A stretch of DNA of 64,000 nucleotides from Agrocybe praecox (GCA_964017145.1 OZ024848.1:632501-696500); one strand, 5' to 3'. Positions 1 to 13,700 are shown, counted from the stretch's first letter. The notes: generated by a model from the sequence alone, not told the origin. Made by a program: numbers and translations.

Positions 1-3000
1 ATTTTCTAATTGACTCCTACGATGTTGGGATAATCTATACATCTACCTAGGATACATCTACCTAGGACGATTGTTGTATTTCTATAATAGTAATAAATGA
101 GAAGAATGTTAATATTGAGAGTTGTTGCCCGAACGCACCATGCCTGAGTGGGTGCACATATGCACTTCATACTTCATTGCTCTCTCATTCCATACCAGCC
201 ATCCATCAATCCTCCCCCTACCATCGAATCAACCCCCTAGCCAGTGATACAACACTGCTATATCTGAATTTCGTCTAAGTTCCACCGCCAAGTCCGGTAT
301 TCTGATGGCGTTTAGCGCTCGACCACTCGACCAAAGACAGAATACGTACCACATAAATTAAACGAAACGAAAGCAATGTTATGCTGAGAGGGAGCGAGAG
401 GGTATGGCACATGTAGGCGCCCATGCCTCTGCCAAACATCGAGCGGCATCCCCAGAAGTCGGAGGTCGAATATGGTATGCGGCATGAAACCAGGAGCCGA
501 GCGGCAGCATCTGCGGTGACCCAGCCCCGCCAAAAGGGCTGTGACCCAGCGCCAGTCGAGCAGTCGAGCGGAGCGGGAGAGACAGCTGTGGAGGCGAACG
601 AGACAGACGATGGCAGAGAGAGGCGAGTGAGCTGGCGCGAAGGTGGCTGTGCAGGGTGACTAAGCATTACCGAATCGGGCGAGACCCAGGTCGCGGCGGC
701 ACGAGCGGTCACAGGGAGTCCTTGAGAGCTCAGAGAACCTTGCTTGGCAGCAAGGCAATCAGCCCATCGGCCATTGCACAATCCCGTGATTTTCGGCAAT
801 GGCCGAATGCTGCAAGAGCGTAAATTCCAAATTCCAACACATTTTAAGCACTTTGAATATTTTCTACATGTATTATCTATTCAGAAAATTTCTTACCACA
901 CCTACAGCAGATTTTCTTTCCCTCTGGCATTTTTAATGGTTGAGGACAGTCGGCTGGCAGATCTATCATCTTTCGGCAAGTTGCCGGTTACGACTGGCAA
1001 TTTAAGCCGAGCGTCAAGATTACTCAGCGGCTGACAAAAGCCGGCGCATTCAACGGATAGCCCGCTTGCTACTGAACATTGACCGAACGTCGTCTCAAAC
1101 ATTTGTCCGATTTTTCAGCCGTTGCTTACACACATCGGACTCAACGCTCTTGACTGCTCTTCCAATACGCTTTGTCATGCTCACTATTCGATGCTAATCC
1201 GTGTATCAATCTCTGCGTTTCCGAGTCGCTAGATATCTTAACTGGGGCTGCCGGAATAGACTTACATTCTCGGGCGCCGAAGGAACTAGAGATGCCTACG
1301 ATGCTTGTACTCTGATGACATGGCAAAAATATAACCTAGTGGAAGTCGTGGACTGAGCGGCGAGCCACGGTGTTCAATTTACTAACAGGACAACTTCAAA
1401 GTGCTACTACTCCTAGCTTATGCATTCGGACCCAGCTTACGAACTGGACAAATGAACTCAGAGGGCAGGATTATTCATCCAGACACTGTCCTGTCAACCA
1501 ATCGGCTCACGTCTGGAAGATTTCTGACTCATTGCACTGATTCAGAGGTTCTTATTCTGTTGCTCTGGCCTACGTCAAGATGTGTTATTTATGCATATTC
1601 AAAGAGACTATGCTGTTCCCAACTGACGTCTTTTTTGAACGAGGAACCAAAAGTCACGAAATAACGACTCTCTGAGGTGTATGAGTCATATCCACTCCTC
1701 GAGGCAGCCACATTGATAACACGCAACAGTAGCATCATCCCTGGACCTGAAAGGTAAGGCCTAAGGTGTTGTGTACTATTCTCTATGCCCTACGACCATG
1801 ACAGATTGATCGATCATATCCGCGGTTCCGCAAAGTTGGACCCTTCTAACCACTGCTTCTCTGTAAGTAATCATGGACCGCAGCTGTGTCAAACTGAATC
1901 GGCCGAATAGATACGGCTTCACTTCGCCTCTGTAGGCAACGACTACGGAAAAGGTATATAGGAAGAAGGTGATAACAACAGGGTTTCCCATCTACACAGA
2001 CCGTTGATATCGATAGAAGGGCGACCAAGTATGTCTCGTCAGAAGCGGTCCTAATGAGGGTCAGTTTTGAAATTCTTATCAACACAAATTTGTGACTTCA
2101 ACCACCGCAATTAACTGCCAGGGGTGGGTTACATCAGGGACAAATTTGTCCACCCCACTCGGCACCGAAAACAAATAAAATAACGGTGTGTGTATGTTAG
2201 TATGTTTCAATAATTTGATCATCTGAGTAATATTTAAATATCAGCTACGTATGCCCACGGACGGGATATACTACTATTTGTGGTGAGATCAGTCCCACGC
2301 CAGTTCGTTCACACTAAATTGACAGAACAATGGGTGGGATTATGAACCGAGTCACTGTTTTTGTTCTTTAAATACGACAGTGTGGTGGTATTAGATATAT
2401 CCATGTGCACACTTGGGGATTCGAACTCAATCAAAGAAATCACTTGAATCAACTATCGAGTCATTCATATGTCTCCGCTTGATCGAGCCTTTGAGTAGGT
2501 TTACAGTTGGTCCTACTAATCTGCTCTGCTGGTGAGCTCAGTGTGCTAGACTACGTACTACGAAGTCTAAGTCTGGGTGACAGCAAGGTTTCTTGACTCT
2601 TAGTCTCGAGGGAGTCATCTCAAGTCATGATCAATTGTAGTAGTATATACGTGCCTAGTAGCTAGGGCTGATAGTTATCAGATATCCATGGCACCCTTGC
2701 CGGCCGATCAGAGAGTTCCCTTTAAACATCCACTGCTATGTGAGCGCTGAAAAAATAATTTTTTGATCGATAGAATAAACCATGATGATGCTATCTCCCT
2801 TCACATCAGAAAATAAGCGCCTTGCGTCATGTACACTCATAATACTAGTCCCGTGTTATGTGTACGTACTCGCGATGTCGTTGATCAGTGATCTGGCTTC
2901 GAATGTCAACTACATATGTATCCCCTTTGAATTTCCGGGATAATATATCAATAGTGATACATAACGTAAATCTATACTTACCTGAGTCAACAATTATCGT

Positions 3001-4015
3001 TCCTGTATTCCTGACTGATTTCGCATCCGGCATGCACGCATTCATAGCTGATACTTATATAGCAAATTAAGTCGGCCAGTCAGCCAGTTGAATACTCGTA
3101 ATGCATTTACATGATATACGGCAACCTAAAACGACGCAGGTAGCGGGACAAAAGCCGTTCGCTTCCGTGGTCGGAATGGTTTCAGCGCTGAGCGTTTTCA
3201 CGTTTTTTTCGGATCTGTAATTTAAATTTAATGTATACAAGCGCGCAGGTAATTGGCTTACAGATTCCGTCCTGGTCGCATGGGCCGACGTCGTTCGCAC
3301 TGGTCGTACGTATGTAAGAAAGACAAGCGCTTGAATTCGTCGTATGTTATGTACAAATCGAAGCTATAAACCTCCAGTCGAAAGTTTTCTATGTGCCAAG
3401 AAGTCAAAAACCTAACCTGGGGATGAAGGTAAAAGCTACAATATGAATGCCATGAGAGAATGAATATATGTACACAATGTGTTGTGATGCGGCGAATAAT
3501 ATTAAGTAGTATAAGTAAGAGGAGGAAGAGGGCAAAGTCCCGACCGTGTATGTGTACGGTGTGAATGATTGATATGAGTGGAGAAGTAATTACAAAGAAA
3601 AATGCATATAGAACTACAATGGTCAAAAAGTACAAGCAAAAAAACAAAAGGTTCCGACATATGCGTGTTTGTACCCTACTAGAGTTCCCAAATAATACCG
3701 TATTTCAAAGAAAGGATAATGTCGTCAAAGACAATAGATGTACAAGAAAGGAAAATTGATCGTGGAAGATAATCTGAATATAAAGTGGGTGGCATAATGT
3801 AGGTGTATCTGGAATTTTAGAGGGGAGCACAGGCGACACGGCTCGGGTCGGGTCAGTGACGATCTGTGAGAAGGATGTAGGGGTTAAAGGCTGCGCAGAT
3901 AGACGCTTCCTTGACTCGCATTCGCAATTCGCATTGACATTGTGGCTATTGTGGGTAAGAAGGTCGGGTGCTGAGGGGTCGCATTCAGCGGATCTCGCAT
4001 ATTAGAATGGTTCGA
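1..4015. other. Gene-poor stretch, no supported gene
   Basis: I see only short, mutually overlapping reading frames without recognisable domains, splice architecture or low-complexity bias. The longest, on the minus strand at 3258-3647, would encode a hydrophobic 129-residue product resembling nothing I know and is best read as chance. The stretch lies downstream of the minus-strand small heat-shock gene, so the portion near 3800-4015 probably includes its 3' untranslated region. A short tandem duplication at 38-67 is the only clear structure. Confidence 0.6.
38..67. repeat. 15-bp tandem duplication
   Basis: Two perfect adjacent copies of TACATCTACCTAGGA occupy 38-52 and 53-67. No function is suggested; it looks like replication slippage. 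Confidence 0.8.
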
Positions 4016-4848
4016 TTACTGAGAGGCGGTGCCCAGAGCGAGCATGGCCATAGGTGGGCTTGGACTATTTGGCGTTTTGGCTGGCTTGGGCGATTCGATC
4101 GCAGTGGGAGCCTTAGGCCACGTCACCGTGAGCAGCCCATCTAGGATACTAGCAGTCACATCTGAATCCTAAATGAATGACAAATAAAGGAAATAAATTC
4201 GAGTCAGTATTGTGTTGCCCAAAAAGAGAAACATAGGAAATGGAGGGGATAATGGATGAGAGACGAGTCACATTTGTTGCTTACCTTAATGCCTTTGGGA
4301 ACAGGAATGGCGCGATGAAAGGCACCGAAACGGAGCTCTTGGACAGGGGTTGTGATATGAGGGAGTTCTTCCGTCTTGTCTTGCGTGGCCCCTCCAGAAG
4401 ACGCGTCAGTCGTTGCGGATAATTGATTATCCGTTGCAGAGGGTTTGGGATAGGGTGACTTCCTTTCGCCTTTGATGATAAGGTGATTGTTGTGAATTTG
4501 CAGACTCATGTTTTCCGTCTTCATTCCGGGAACCTCGAAGATGGCTAGATACTTGGAAGAGGAGGGATCGTCGACAAGATCCATTCTGTATGAACTTCTC
4601 AGTAAATAAATTGAGCGAGGAAATAAAGGTGTATCTACACACCGAGGGATATAGCGATAGGGATGTGGTAGAGTTGTAGGAACGGCCATACGAAGGCGCC
4701 CAGTTTGAATAGCATGTAGACATTTCATGTCGGCTGCTTTGTTAACAGCACGCATAAAAAAGGGATTCCGATATAGGTCTTGGGCATAAGGAGAGGAGTT
4801 TCGTATCCTGGCCTCGATCCTGGTATCTGGGGTGGTCTTGCGGCTCAT
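4016..4848 (-). CDS. Small heat-shock protein (Hsp20/alpha-crystallin family)
   Basis: Cytosolic holdase-type chaperone of the Hsp20 family. Three exons are read on the minus strand: 4848-4643, 4585-4285 and 4168-4016, joined by GT-AG introns of 57 and 116 nt, giving 219 residues. The alpha-crystallin domain starts at about residue 68 with DLVDDPSSSKYLAIFEVPGM, continues through HLIIKGERK and LRFGAFHRAIPVPKGIK, and closes with ASILDGLLTVTWPK, the family's conserved G-x-L-x-V-x-x-PK-like end strand, which lies in the third exon. A Ser/Thr/acidic insert of about 30 residues splits the domain after the GERK strand, as in many fungal Hsp20s. The N-terminal 68 residues are not recognisable and the exon 1 start is the first ATG in frame. 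The C-terminal tail is short and lacks an obvious I-x-I oligomerisation motif. Confidence 0.88.
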
Positions 4849-5460
4849 GGTGTAGTGTACGGGTGGGTGGAACTTGAAAACTAATTAGTCGAATGAGGGC
4901 AGCATTTATATGTGGCGCTAAAACCGAAACAAGCTAGACTCATAGCCAATGGGTCATCGAGTCATCTAGATCTCAATGTTTACGCGTACAAATCGGGAAA
5001 GGATTAAGGAAGACCCTTCCAGGCAGGGTATGGATTGTCTATCTCGGGAAGACCCCATCCGCGTGTTATTGACACTGACCGACGTCAGATTCTCTTGGAG
5101 TACGTGAGGCTGTGCTTCAGGCCGAAGAATATCGTACACAGAAAATCGCCGAATTATCTCGAATCATGTAGTGCCAGAGAAAATGACCAACAAATTATTG
5201 GTAATGTACTCGATGTCCGAGACAGGCGAAGCAGTGCATTATGACTGAATGAGAAGTATAGCTGCGAACGACAGGAAAGACAGCTTAGAAAGAACAAACA
5301 AATGGCACGACGCAGCCTCGTTGTTTGGCTTTGTCCGATGCGCAGTTTGCCGAGAATCACGTGGTGTGACATGTTCTCCACGAGTGACGACAACACAGTT
5401 ACACACTAGCTACTTCGAATCTGAACATCATCATACTACGATACTGCGCTCCAGGACACT
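4849..5460. other. Divergent intergenic region
   Basis: This region separates the minus-strand Hsp20 gene from the plus-strand CstF-64 gene and must hold both promoters. The small frames on both strands (for example 5035-5244 and 5154-5396) overlap each other and show no domain or codon logic. Nothing else is visible. Confidence 0.6.
4904..4912 (-). promoter_or_regulatory. TATA-like box of the Hsp20 gene
   Basis: CATATAAAT on the minus strand lies about 56-64 bp upstream of the ATG at 4848. I could not find a convincing triple nGAAn heat-shock element next to it; one TTCnnGTTC-like match nearby is weak. Confidence 0.45.
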
Positions 5461-7228
5461 ATGAGCACCGCCCAGTCCAAGGTGGTATTCGGTATGCTAG
5501 TCTTACGCATGTGTTTATCCTCCACTCAATTTCACACGCCACGCAGTAGGAAATGTTCCATACAACATGACCGAGGACCAGCTTGTAGCAATTTTTAGAT
5601 CGGTTGGACAGGTGATTGCTTTTAGGTACATATTTTTTCCTTGGAATATCTGAGGACAGTGCTAAACCTTCCTATGACTATAGACTCGTCTTTGACAGAG
5701 ACACGGCTAAGCCGAAAGGCTACGGCTTTTGCGAATTTGCTGGTACTTGACTTTTCTTTTCTCTATAATATATAGTTTTTACGCATGTCTAACCTCAAAT
5801 CTTCCATAATCCATCTCCTCAAATCTTCAAACCTGTGCCATCCTCAAATCTGTTAATTAATTTGCGTGAACCTCCTCAAAATCCTTTCAAATGACGACAA
5901 TCAAAATCTTATCAATTCCATGAACCACACCGGTTGAATGCGTGAACCCCGATCTATCGTGACAATTGTTGCTTTGACTCGACCCATCAATAACTTTCCC
6001 ACTGTTCCCTTAATTCGTGCCGCAAATTATATTCATCGTTTTCGTTTCCAAAAAAAAAAATGTCAACCTCCCGTGTGTTCGTGCGATAATGTCCTCAATA
6101 GACCATGAAACTGCTCTCTCAGCTGTGCGGAATCTCAACAATACTGACTGCGGTGGTCGACCTCTCCGAATTGACCTTGCAGACTCGGACCCTTTTCTTG
6201 AAGGCAAAACTACTGTGAAAGGAGAGATATTAGATGGCGGCTATCCTGGTCCATCTGAGTCCCGTTCCCAATGGCGTGGAGGGTCTGGTCGTCCAAATGA
6301 CCCAGACGCATTTCTTGCCGGCATTCCTCCTGGCATACAAGTCCCTAATGGCACTACCGTGCTTGACAGCATCAGCCGTACCCTTGCAGGTATGCCACCT
6401 GGCCAGCTGATGGAAGTGTTGGCCCAAATGAAGGTGTGTTATCCTTTTCTTCATTGTCGAGATTGGCTAGATATTGAACAATTTTTTCTTAGGCATTTGT
6501 TATCACTCATCCAGACCAGGCTCGCACACTGCTCATCAAGCACCCTCAACTGTCCTATGCACTTTTTCAGGCTCTGTTACTGAATAGAATCGTTGACCAG
6601 AATATTCTAGAAAGGATGCTAGCTTCTTCTCGAGGCTCTGCGCCTGTTGCTCCCATGCAACCACCTATGCCCCCAGCTGCTCCTCCTCTCGTAAACAGGC
6701 CACCCATGTCAGCGTTGCCCCCACATCTACAACAGTACCCCCCTCAAATGCCGCCATTCCCACCTCAAGGTTTGCAACATCCCCAGCCTATGCAGCCAAT
6801 CGCGCCTATGCAGATGTCTACCCCTCCGCCCTCCGCCATGTTCCCCCAGCATCAAGGACAACATGGGCCTCCGATGCCGCCGCCTGCCCAACAGAACTAT
6901 TACCGACCGCCACTCGCACAGGCTCCCGTTCAGGCACCTCCTGTGGCACAACAGAAAAAGCCAGTGATTGCACCGAACGTCAATATCGACGAAGGGTACC
7001 GGGTAAGATCTGTCTTTCTCTTGGGTTATTCACGGTCTGACTCTGCATAGGTAATGTTGAAGCAAGTGTTCAGTATGAGTCAAGAATCAATTGATGCACT
7101 AGCCGAAACTGAGAGATCTGCAATCATGCAAATCGTAAGTACACCCGCATGGAAATTTTTGTTCTTTGCTGACTCGAATATAACATCAGCGAAACCAACC
7201 ATGGTTACTCTCAGGACAAAGCGAGTGA
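5461..7228 (+). CDS. RNA15: Cleavage stimulation factor 64 kDa subunit (CstF-64 / Rna15)
   Basis: RNA-binding subunit of the pre-mRNA cleavage and polyadenylation factor, acting in the nucleus on U/GU-rich elements. Seven exons: 5461-5491, 5547-5625, 5684-5742, 6102-6433, 6493-7002, 7051-7134, 7190-7228; 377 residues. The N-terminal RRM (about residues 7-87) shows RNP2-like VVFVGNVPYN and RNP1-like KGYGFCEFA. The hinge region (about 135-190) reads GMPPGQLMEVLAQMK and LIKHPQLSYALFQALLLNR, typical of CSTF2 hinge. A Pro/Met/Gln-rich linker follows, and the C-terminal helical domain is MLKQVFSMSQESIDALAETE, the Pcf11-binding module. The third intron (359 nt) is unusually long for this window and precedes the last part of the RRM, so unspliced RNA would lose the fold. 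All exon phases agree. Confidence 0.93.
5743..6101 (+). other. Long intron 3 of the CstF-64 gene with CCTCAAATCT-type repeats
   Basis: A 359-nt GT-AG intron is bounded by TG|GTACTTGA and CCTCAATAG|ACCATG. It contains several imperfect copies of CCTCAAATCTT (around 5793, 5817, 5853 and a looser one near 5873) in a C/T-rich stretch. All the other introns of this gene are about 50-60 nt. Confidence 0.7.
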
Positions 7229-7523
7229 TTGGTAGTTAACTTACTATACAAATGTCTCCATACTTTTTTTTGTTTGTAATACAAGTGTCGGGTGAAATCT
7301 TATCTTATCGTCCCTCGTGAATTTTACGCGGTGGCAATTATTATTGAATTTGGAACCCGTTGACCTTTTTCGCGTGACTCGATTCGATCGATTTTGAATG
7401 CTCGCTCTGAGTCGAATCCAGCCATTTCTTCCTCGATTACACCGTGTAAGATTCTCGTCTTGCCACGTCGTATCGTCTCATCGGAACCTTTTATCCCATC
7501 CACCGTCCTCCAGACCGTTTGCA

Positions 7524-10500
7524 ATGGCTCACCCGACCGCATCCTCCTCCCAGCCAGTGCAGATCCCGGCATTGGACAGTCCCCATGCAGGCGATGCTAA
7601 GAAACCCAAAGATAAAAAACCGAAAGCTGCAGCAGAGTCCGGGCACCCGTTAGAGGTACGTTTGTCACTATCGATCGTGCAAGCTATGACGGGATCGTTA
7701 ATTTGGAATTTGGGTTGGCCAATGATTAGCTTCAACCTCCACCAGAGTTCTTCGATCATCGTTTGAAAATCTTCAATGAGCTCAAGGTGGAATATGATGC
7801 GTTCGTAGCAGGTATAAGCGTCGTGTTGTTGTGTGTAATGTTCTGTACCGTGCTCACCCGACCGTCCAGCTCAACCCAGAGAAGAAATCACTGTCACCAT
7901 GCCCGATGGTTCCGAGAGGAAAGCAAAGAGTTGGGAAACGAGCCCCATGGATGTCGCAAAAGAAGTGTCGAAGAGCTTGTCAGAGCGTATCGTCATTGCC
8001 AAAGTACGCCAATTTTTTTGTATATATGCAATACGCGACCTTACGTGATTTTTTGTCAACTAGGTCGACGGTGCTTTGTGGGATTTGGAACGACCTCTTG
8101 AGAAATCGTGTAAACTGGAACTACTCGACTTTGAACATCCTGAAGGCAAAAAGGTGTTCTGGCACTCGTCGGCGCACGTTCTAGGAGAAGCGGCTGAACG
8201 TCACTATGGCTGCCATTTGTGCTTGGGTCCTCCTACGGATGATGGTTTCTTCTATGAGATGGCTACTGACAGGTATTTGTATTGCTATCAATAATACTTG
8301 AAACACCATGTTTACAGTGTTGTAGGCCTGTCAGCAATACTGACTATCCAGCTCTCGAGAAGGTTTCTGAAATCGCCATCAAGGAGAAGCAGAAATTCGA
8401 ACGATTGGTAGTTTCAAAGGAAAAACTCCTCGAGATGTTTAACGTTAGTATTTCTTGTAGCTTTGTCTTCTCTTGACGTGTTTCCTGACGGTCTTCATAC
8501 CGTAGTACAACAAATACAAGAAATACCTCATCGAGACCAAGGTTCCCGATGGCACTTCCACCACTGTTTACCGTTGCGGTCCTATGGTGGACCTTTGCGT
8601 CGGCCCTCACATTCCTCACACCGGAAAAATCAAGGCTTTCATGGTCACCAAGGTACGTACGAAGGTTTCTATTTTTGTAATGTAGACCCATAATATTTCA
8701 TCAACAGAACTCTGCCTCATACTTCCTGGGAGACTCCAATAATGATTCACTTCAACGTATCTATGGTATTTCCTTCCCAGACAAGAAACAACTTTCAGAT
8801 TACAAACTTTTCCTCGCCGAGGCTGCTAAGCGTGATCACCGAAAGATCGGAAAGGACCAGGAGCTATTTTTCTTCAACGACCTGAGTCCTGGAAGTTGCT
8901 TCTTCCTTCCTCACGGAACAAGGATCTATAACGCTTTGGTCGAACTCATGCGTGTAAGCACCTCTTCGTAATGAGATATATATCACGCTGGACTGACCAC
9001 AGCCCTTCTATAGAGTGAATACTTTAAGCGCGGTTACCAGGAAGGTAAATCTACTCGTCTCTCTCTTCTCCTACCGGCAAAGTGGCTAAACTACCCTTAG
9101 TCATTTCGCCAAATATGTATAACAGCAAGCTTTGGGAGACTTCCGGACACTGGCAAAATTACAAAGATGACATGTTTACCCTTGATGTCGAGAAGGAGAA
9201 ATGGGCATTGAAGCCCATGAACTGCCCCGGACATTGCTTGATCTTCGATTCTCGTGATCGCAGTTACAAGGAACTCCCTATCCGAATGGCTGAGTTCGGC
9301 ATTATCCACCGTAATGAAGCCAGCGGTGCGCTGACTGGGTTGACCCGTGTGAGGAGATTCGTTCAGGATGATACCCATGTTTTCTGTATGCCATCACAGG
9401 TGAGCGTCTTACGAAAGTAATACAATTTTATGCAGTGGACCTAAGCTCTTTTTTCTCCCCTAAAGCTCGAGGATGAGATTAGCGCGCTTTTCGACTTCAT
9501 GCAACATATCTACGGATTGTTCGGATTCGAATTCCATCTTGAACTTTCTACCCGCCCAGATAACTATCTCGGGCAAATCGAGACCTGGAATGTTGCAGAA
9601 GATGTAAGTGAAGACCATCTATAATTGTGCCTATTTGCTCGTTTTGTTTGCTTACTTTTGATTTTTACATAGCAACTTACTCAAGCCCTTAACAAACATT
9701 ACCCTGGGAAGTGGGAGCTGAACCCAGGAGATGGCGCTTTCTACGGCCCCAAGATTGATATCACTATTCGCGATGCCTTGCGCCGCTCATTCCAATGCGC
9801 TACCATCCAATTGGACTTCCAGTTGCCTGAGCGCTTCAACTTAAGATACCGCTCTGCAGACGAATCTGTCATGCCCAGGCCCGTCATTATCCACCGTGCC
9901 ATCCTTGGCAGTCTTGAGCGATTCATCGCTATCATCACGGAACACTTTGCTGGAAAATGGTACGTCTTGGTGTTCCAACTATGACCAGAGTTCAGGTATG
10001 CAGACGACTACATGTCAACTAACTGGGTATGTTTTACTTGTTTAGGCCTTTCTGGATTTCGCCAAGACAAATTTTGGTTATCCCCGTCGCTGCTCCTTAT
10101 GTTTGTTATTTTTATACCTTTGTTATCTCCTTCCTCTTCCGCTGATCGCTTTTTTTCCTGTGCTACTTTCTAACTTTCACAGAAAGAATATGCGGCGGAG
10201 ATTACAGATCGCTTGAGCTCTCTTGGGTTGTTCGCTGATGTTGATAATGGCGAAAACACTTTACCCAAGAAGATCAGAAACGGTGAAATTGCGCAGTACA
10301 ACTTCATCTTGGGTACGCATCTCTTTTTTTCGCTGTTTTTCTTCTTTCGAGGCTGTGGTTAACACGATTGTCCTTTTTCCGCAGTCGTTGGTCAAGAGGA
10401 ACTCGATGCCCGCTCTGTGAACGTTCGCAACCGTGATGATATTGGCACGAAAGCAAAGGGCGAGATGATTGCATTAGACACCGTTGTACAGCAATTTGTG

Positions 10501-10542
10501 GACCTCAGGAAGTCCCGCAGCCTCGAAAACAAGCTTGTATAG
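7524..10542 (+). CDS. THS1: Cytosolic threonyl-tRNA synthetase
   Basis: Class II aminoacyl-tRNA synthetase charging tRNA-Thr. The gene is split into more than ten exons (first: 7524-7655, 7730-7811, 7870-8003, 8064 onward) and encodes roughly 730 residues, the usual eukaryotic length. A Lys-rich N-terminal tail is followed by a TGS domain ([20 protein letters not shown]), then the tRNA-SAD editing-site domain with [12 protein letters not shown] and [13 protein letters not shown]. The catalytic core shows [19 protein letters not shown], the zinc-site MNCPGHC, motif 2 ([20 protein letters not shown]) and motif 3 ([16 protein letters not shown]). The anticodon-binding domain runs from [12 protein letters not shown] to the stop at 10540-10542. 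The start ATG lies 296 bp after the CstF-64 stop; an upstream TTG or other start would only add unconserved residues. The gene ends convergently 250 bp from VPS15. Confidence 0.95.
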
Positions 10543-10793
10543 GTAGATAGATGTACGGCACCACTGCATTTGCAGAAATCCTCGACCTATTTTATTCGTT
10601 GTCCCTTGGGAAGGTTTACTAAACATAGTTGCAAAAAACGATTATACATGTAAAATTACATATTATCTATATATGAAAGCATCCAAAAGTATGAAAGAGA
10701 AAGAGTTATAATAAAATCTCGAATAGTAAGATGATAACCACTTAGTTGGAAAGGAAAAGCTGTCGCTGCGATCCATAGAAGGAGGAATGGCAT

Positions 10794-13700
10794 TTAAGGG
10801 TTGGAATCAACTTGCTCTACTCTCCAAATCTTGATCATACCCGTACGATCGCCGCTCACGATACCTCCTCGGAATGGCGAATCTATGCAAGCGATGGCAG
10901 TTATGACATCGCGATGGTTATTCAGGAGATTCTGCTGGCTGTGCGTAATTAGAGATATCCTCTGGGGAGGCCGATTGGCAGAACTGCTAGAGGGTTGCGG
11001 TGGCCATGTTTCAACAAATGATGTTGCGCCATCGTTAGACGTTAGCGTACTATACAAAGCATTAGTTAAAAAGTAGTTAAGCTGTGCTGAACTCAATACC
11101 TGTAAGATGGTTTCTCGTAGTCGTTTTCGACACCACTAAGCACGCTAGTGCGGTCGAATTTGCCCAAGTCCCATAAATGAATCTTCCCGTCGTCAGAACC
11201 GCTAAGCAGGAAGCCACGACTAGCCCGCGAGGAATTGGGATCTAGTTGACTGAACTCCGACCTTGGGGCAATCGAATGACCACCAAAATCTGACCCTACT
11301 ACCAAAGCACGTATATCAGATGTTGGCGGTTGGGGTCCTTCATCTTTTAATCGGCGATCAACATCTTCCCTCTGTTGTCGAGATCTTACAAGGGCTGCTA
11401 TAGCTGCGGCGGGAGACGTCTCCGCTTCAACCCCCGCCATGTCTTGAGGCTCTGGTATAGGATCGGCGGCGGAACCTATGCGCGTAGTAAATGTCTCTAC
11501 AAGCATCGCCTTCTCGATATCCCACACTTCAACCAAGTGCCCAGAAGGTCGATCTGCGTTTCTCTTGGGAGATTCAAGGGTGACTACTATCCATTTCCCG
11601 CGACCTTTAGAAGGGTGGATGTGACATTGATAGATTCTTAAGGATTTTCCAGACAACGCTACCCCAGCATGCCAACTTCGGATCAGCAGACCAAAACGTT
11701 TGTCCCACAGTGTAAGTACTCCTGTCGATGTGCCAACAACAATCCATGTCCGTTTTTTGTCTAGACAGAGGGAGGTAATTGGGCCGTAGTGCCGTGGATT
11801 TTCCATGGTTTGCAGTACTTTCATTGTTCTCAAGTCCATCACAGTGATATTGGAGTGAGTGGTAGCGTATACCAGATTTGATGAAGTATCTAACGGGAAA
11901 AACGTTCAGGAGTTCCATACTATCTTAGGGGTAGGGTGGAATTTCTTTACCTGTGTTATAGTGGGTCATACACGTTATATATTCGCCTGTATTCTCCACT
12001 CTGTGTTCGCGAATCACCTGCAATTTGTTGTATTTGGGTAAAGTCCCACTCTGGGTTATATGCGCTCGAACGACGTGTAAGCTGCCATCCTCTGCAGCGC
12101 TAGCAAAACAGTGTACACCCTCCAGAATGCATACGCACTTGACCTTAGCATGGTGCTGACCATACGTATGCCGAGGCTTGCTAGTGACATTGCGTTCTAA
12201 TCTCGCAGTGTCCCAAACCTTTACTGTTTTGTCGTCTGAAGTTGAAACAAAAAACACGTGATCAGGTGAAACAGCGAAACCTGTAATTGCTTCACTGTGA
12301 GACGAGATATTGGCGATGAGGTTAGCTTCCATGCGCTTGTTGCTAGCATCGCGCGTCGAGAAATTGGGCCTTGTTGGATTACGGCGACGGACTGGCCCGT
12401 CATGTACCCTTGGGCCAAAATCCTGCTGTAATTCGCGATTGTTATCCAGGTAAAGGTTCTCAAGGAGATTGCTGATGCCGGGTTCTTGGCCATCTGTTTA
12501 CAGAAAAACGTCCGTCAGCATAAGAAATATTTGACAATCGCATATTTACCATATGTTGAAATAGCTATGGAAGAGGGATGTCGATGAGTGCGAGGCGGTC
12601 TCAATGTCGTTGACATAGACATCGGCGACGTTCTCCCTGATTCGTCTGGGGAACCTTCAGAACGAATTTGGAAGTGGGCTTCAAGTAGGCCGGTGGCATT
12701 TGTTCTAGAGGACCCTACCGCAGGAGCAGCTTTCTGACCATCTGTACTACCAACATGCAATCGACTGGTAGGCCTGAACGTCATGGAATTTGTGGTAGAA
12801 ACAATGGATTCGGTTGGACTTGGTGGACGGTCAGCTATAGGACTTACAGCCGCAGATAGCGAAGTAGTCGATGAATTAGTTGCAGGCGACAAGGCATTAC
12901 GAGAATCGCGGGGCGTATTAGTCACACTGAGGGAAGAAGCAGACGCGTTGATAGTCGCCAGCCTCCTCCGTAAATCTTCGAACGGTGCTCCAGTAGCAGA
13001 GTCACCAGCATTGGACGTTTTGACAGGACGCGGGCTTGATAAAGGAGTTCGAGACAAAGATGTAGCATTCGATTTCCGTGAGGAGATCGACATGCGCGAT
13101 GACCGGGTTGCGATATCACTGTTCCTTGCCTTCAAGAAGACGGTTTGAGGTACGACACCAAGCTTCTGCAATTCGATGTCCCCTGTTAGCTTCAAGCCCT
13201 TCCCTGTGTCAGGTTCATAACTAAGTCGAGAAGCAAAACTCGAGGTTGCATTTGCCAGTTTGAGGATGTAGTCGCGTAAAGCAAGGAGTTTGTTCTCATC
13301 ACTGCTGGTCATTCCTAACTGCTGAAGTTTGGTTAAATGCATTTCATCACTTTTGAAGAAACAAGGAAGAAACGTTAATCCCTAGAGCATATATGATGGG
13401 ATAAGTACTCACTCTTCTGACCGGTTCTTTGTAATACCACCAGTGCCGTTTTTACGCATAGATATTACACTCTCCCGGGGCGATTCAACCTTGCTTGTAA
13501 TCCTTCGGGCACCGCGCCAAAAGGCCGATTTGTCAGCTTTCATAGCCCATTGGACGGCTGCATCGAGGATTTGTCTCGGAAGCTAAGAAAATGTTAAAAA
13601 CGTATAAATCCGGACAACCTGAGCTTACTGGAGGTTTCATCGCTCCAAGAAGGCTTTGTTCATCGATCTTTTCGATATCACACTTGAGGAAGTGTCGTAA

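Noticed and set aside
281..350. tRNA-like string on the minus strand (GGTCGAGTGGTCGAGCGC)
   Set aside because: It resembles a D-arm, but no anticodon arm, T-arm (GTTCGAATC) or acceptor stem can be paired with it.
2395..2450. T-arm-like GAGTTCGAATCCCC on the minus strand
   Set aside because: No upstream anticodon or D-arm and no matching acceptor stem; an isolated match.
3258..3647. 129-residue hydrophobic minus-strand frame
   Set aside because: A/T-driven composition, no domain, no exon structure, and downstream of a gene end; probably chance.
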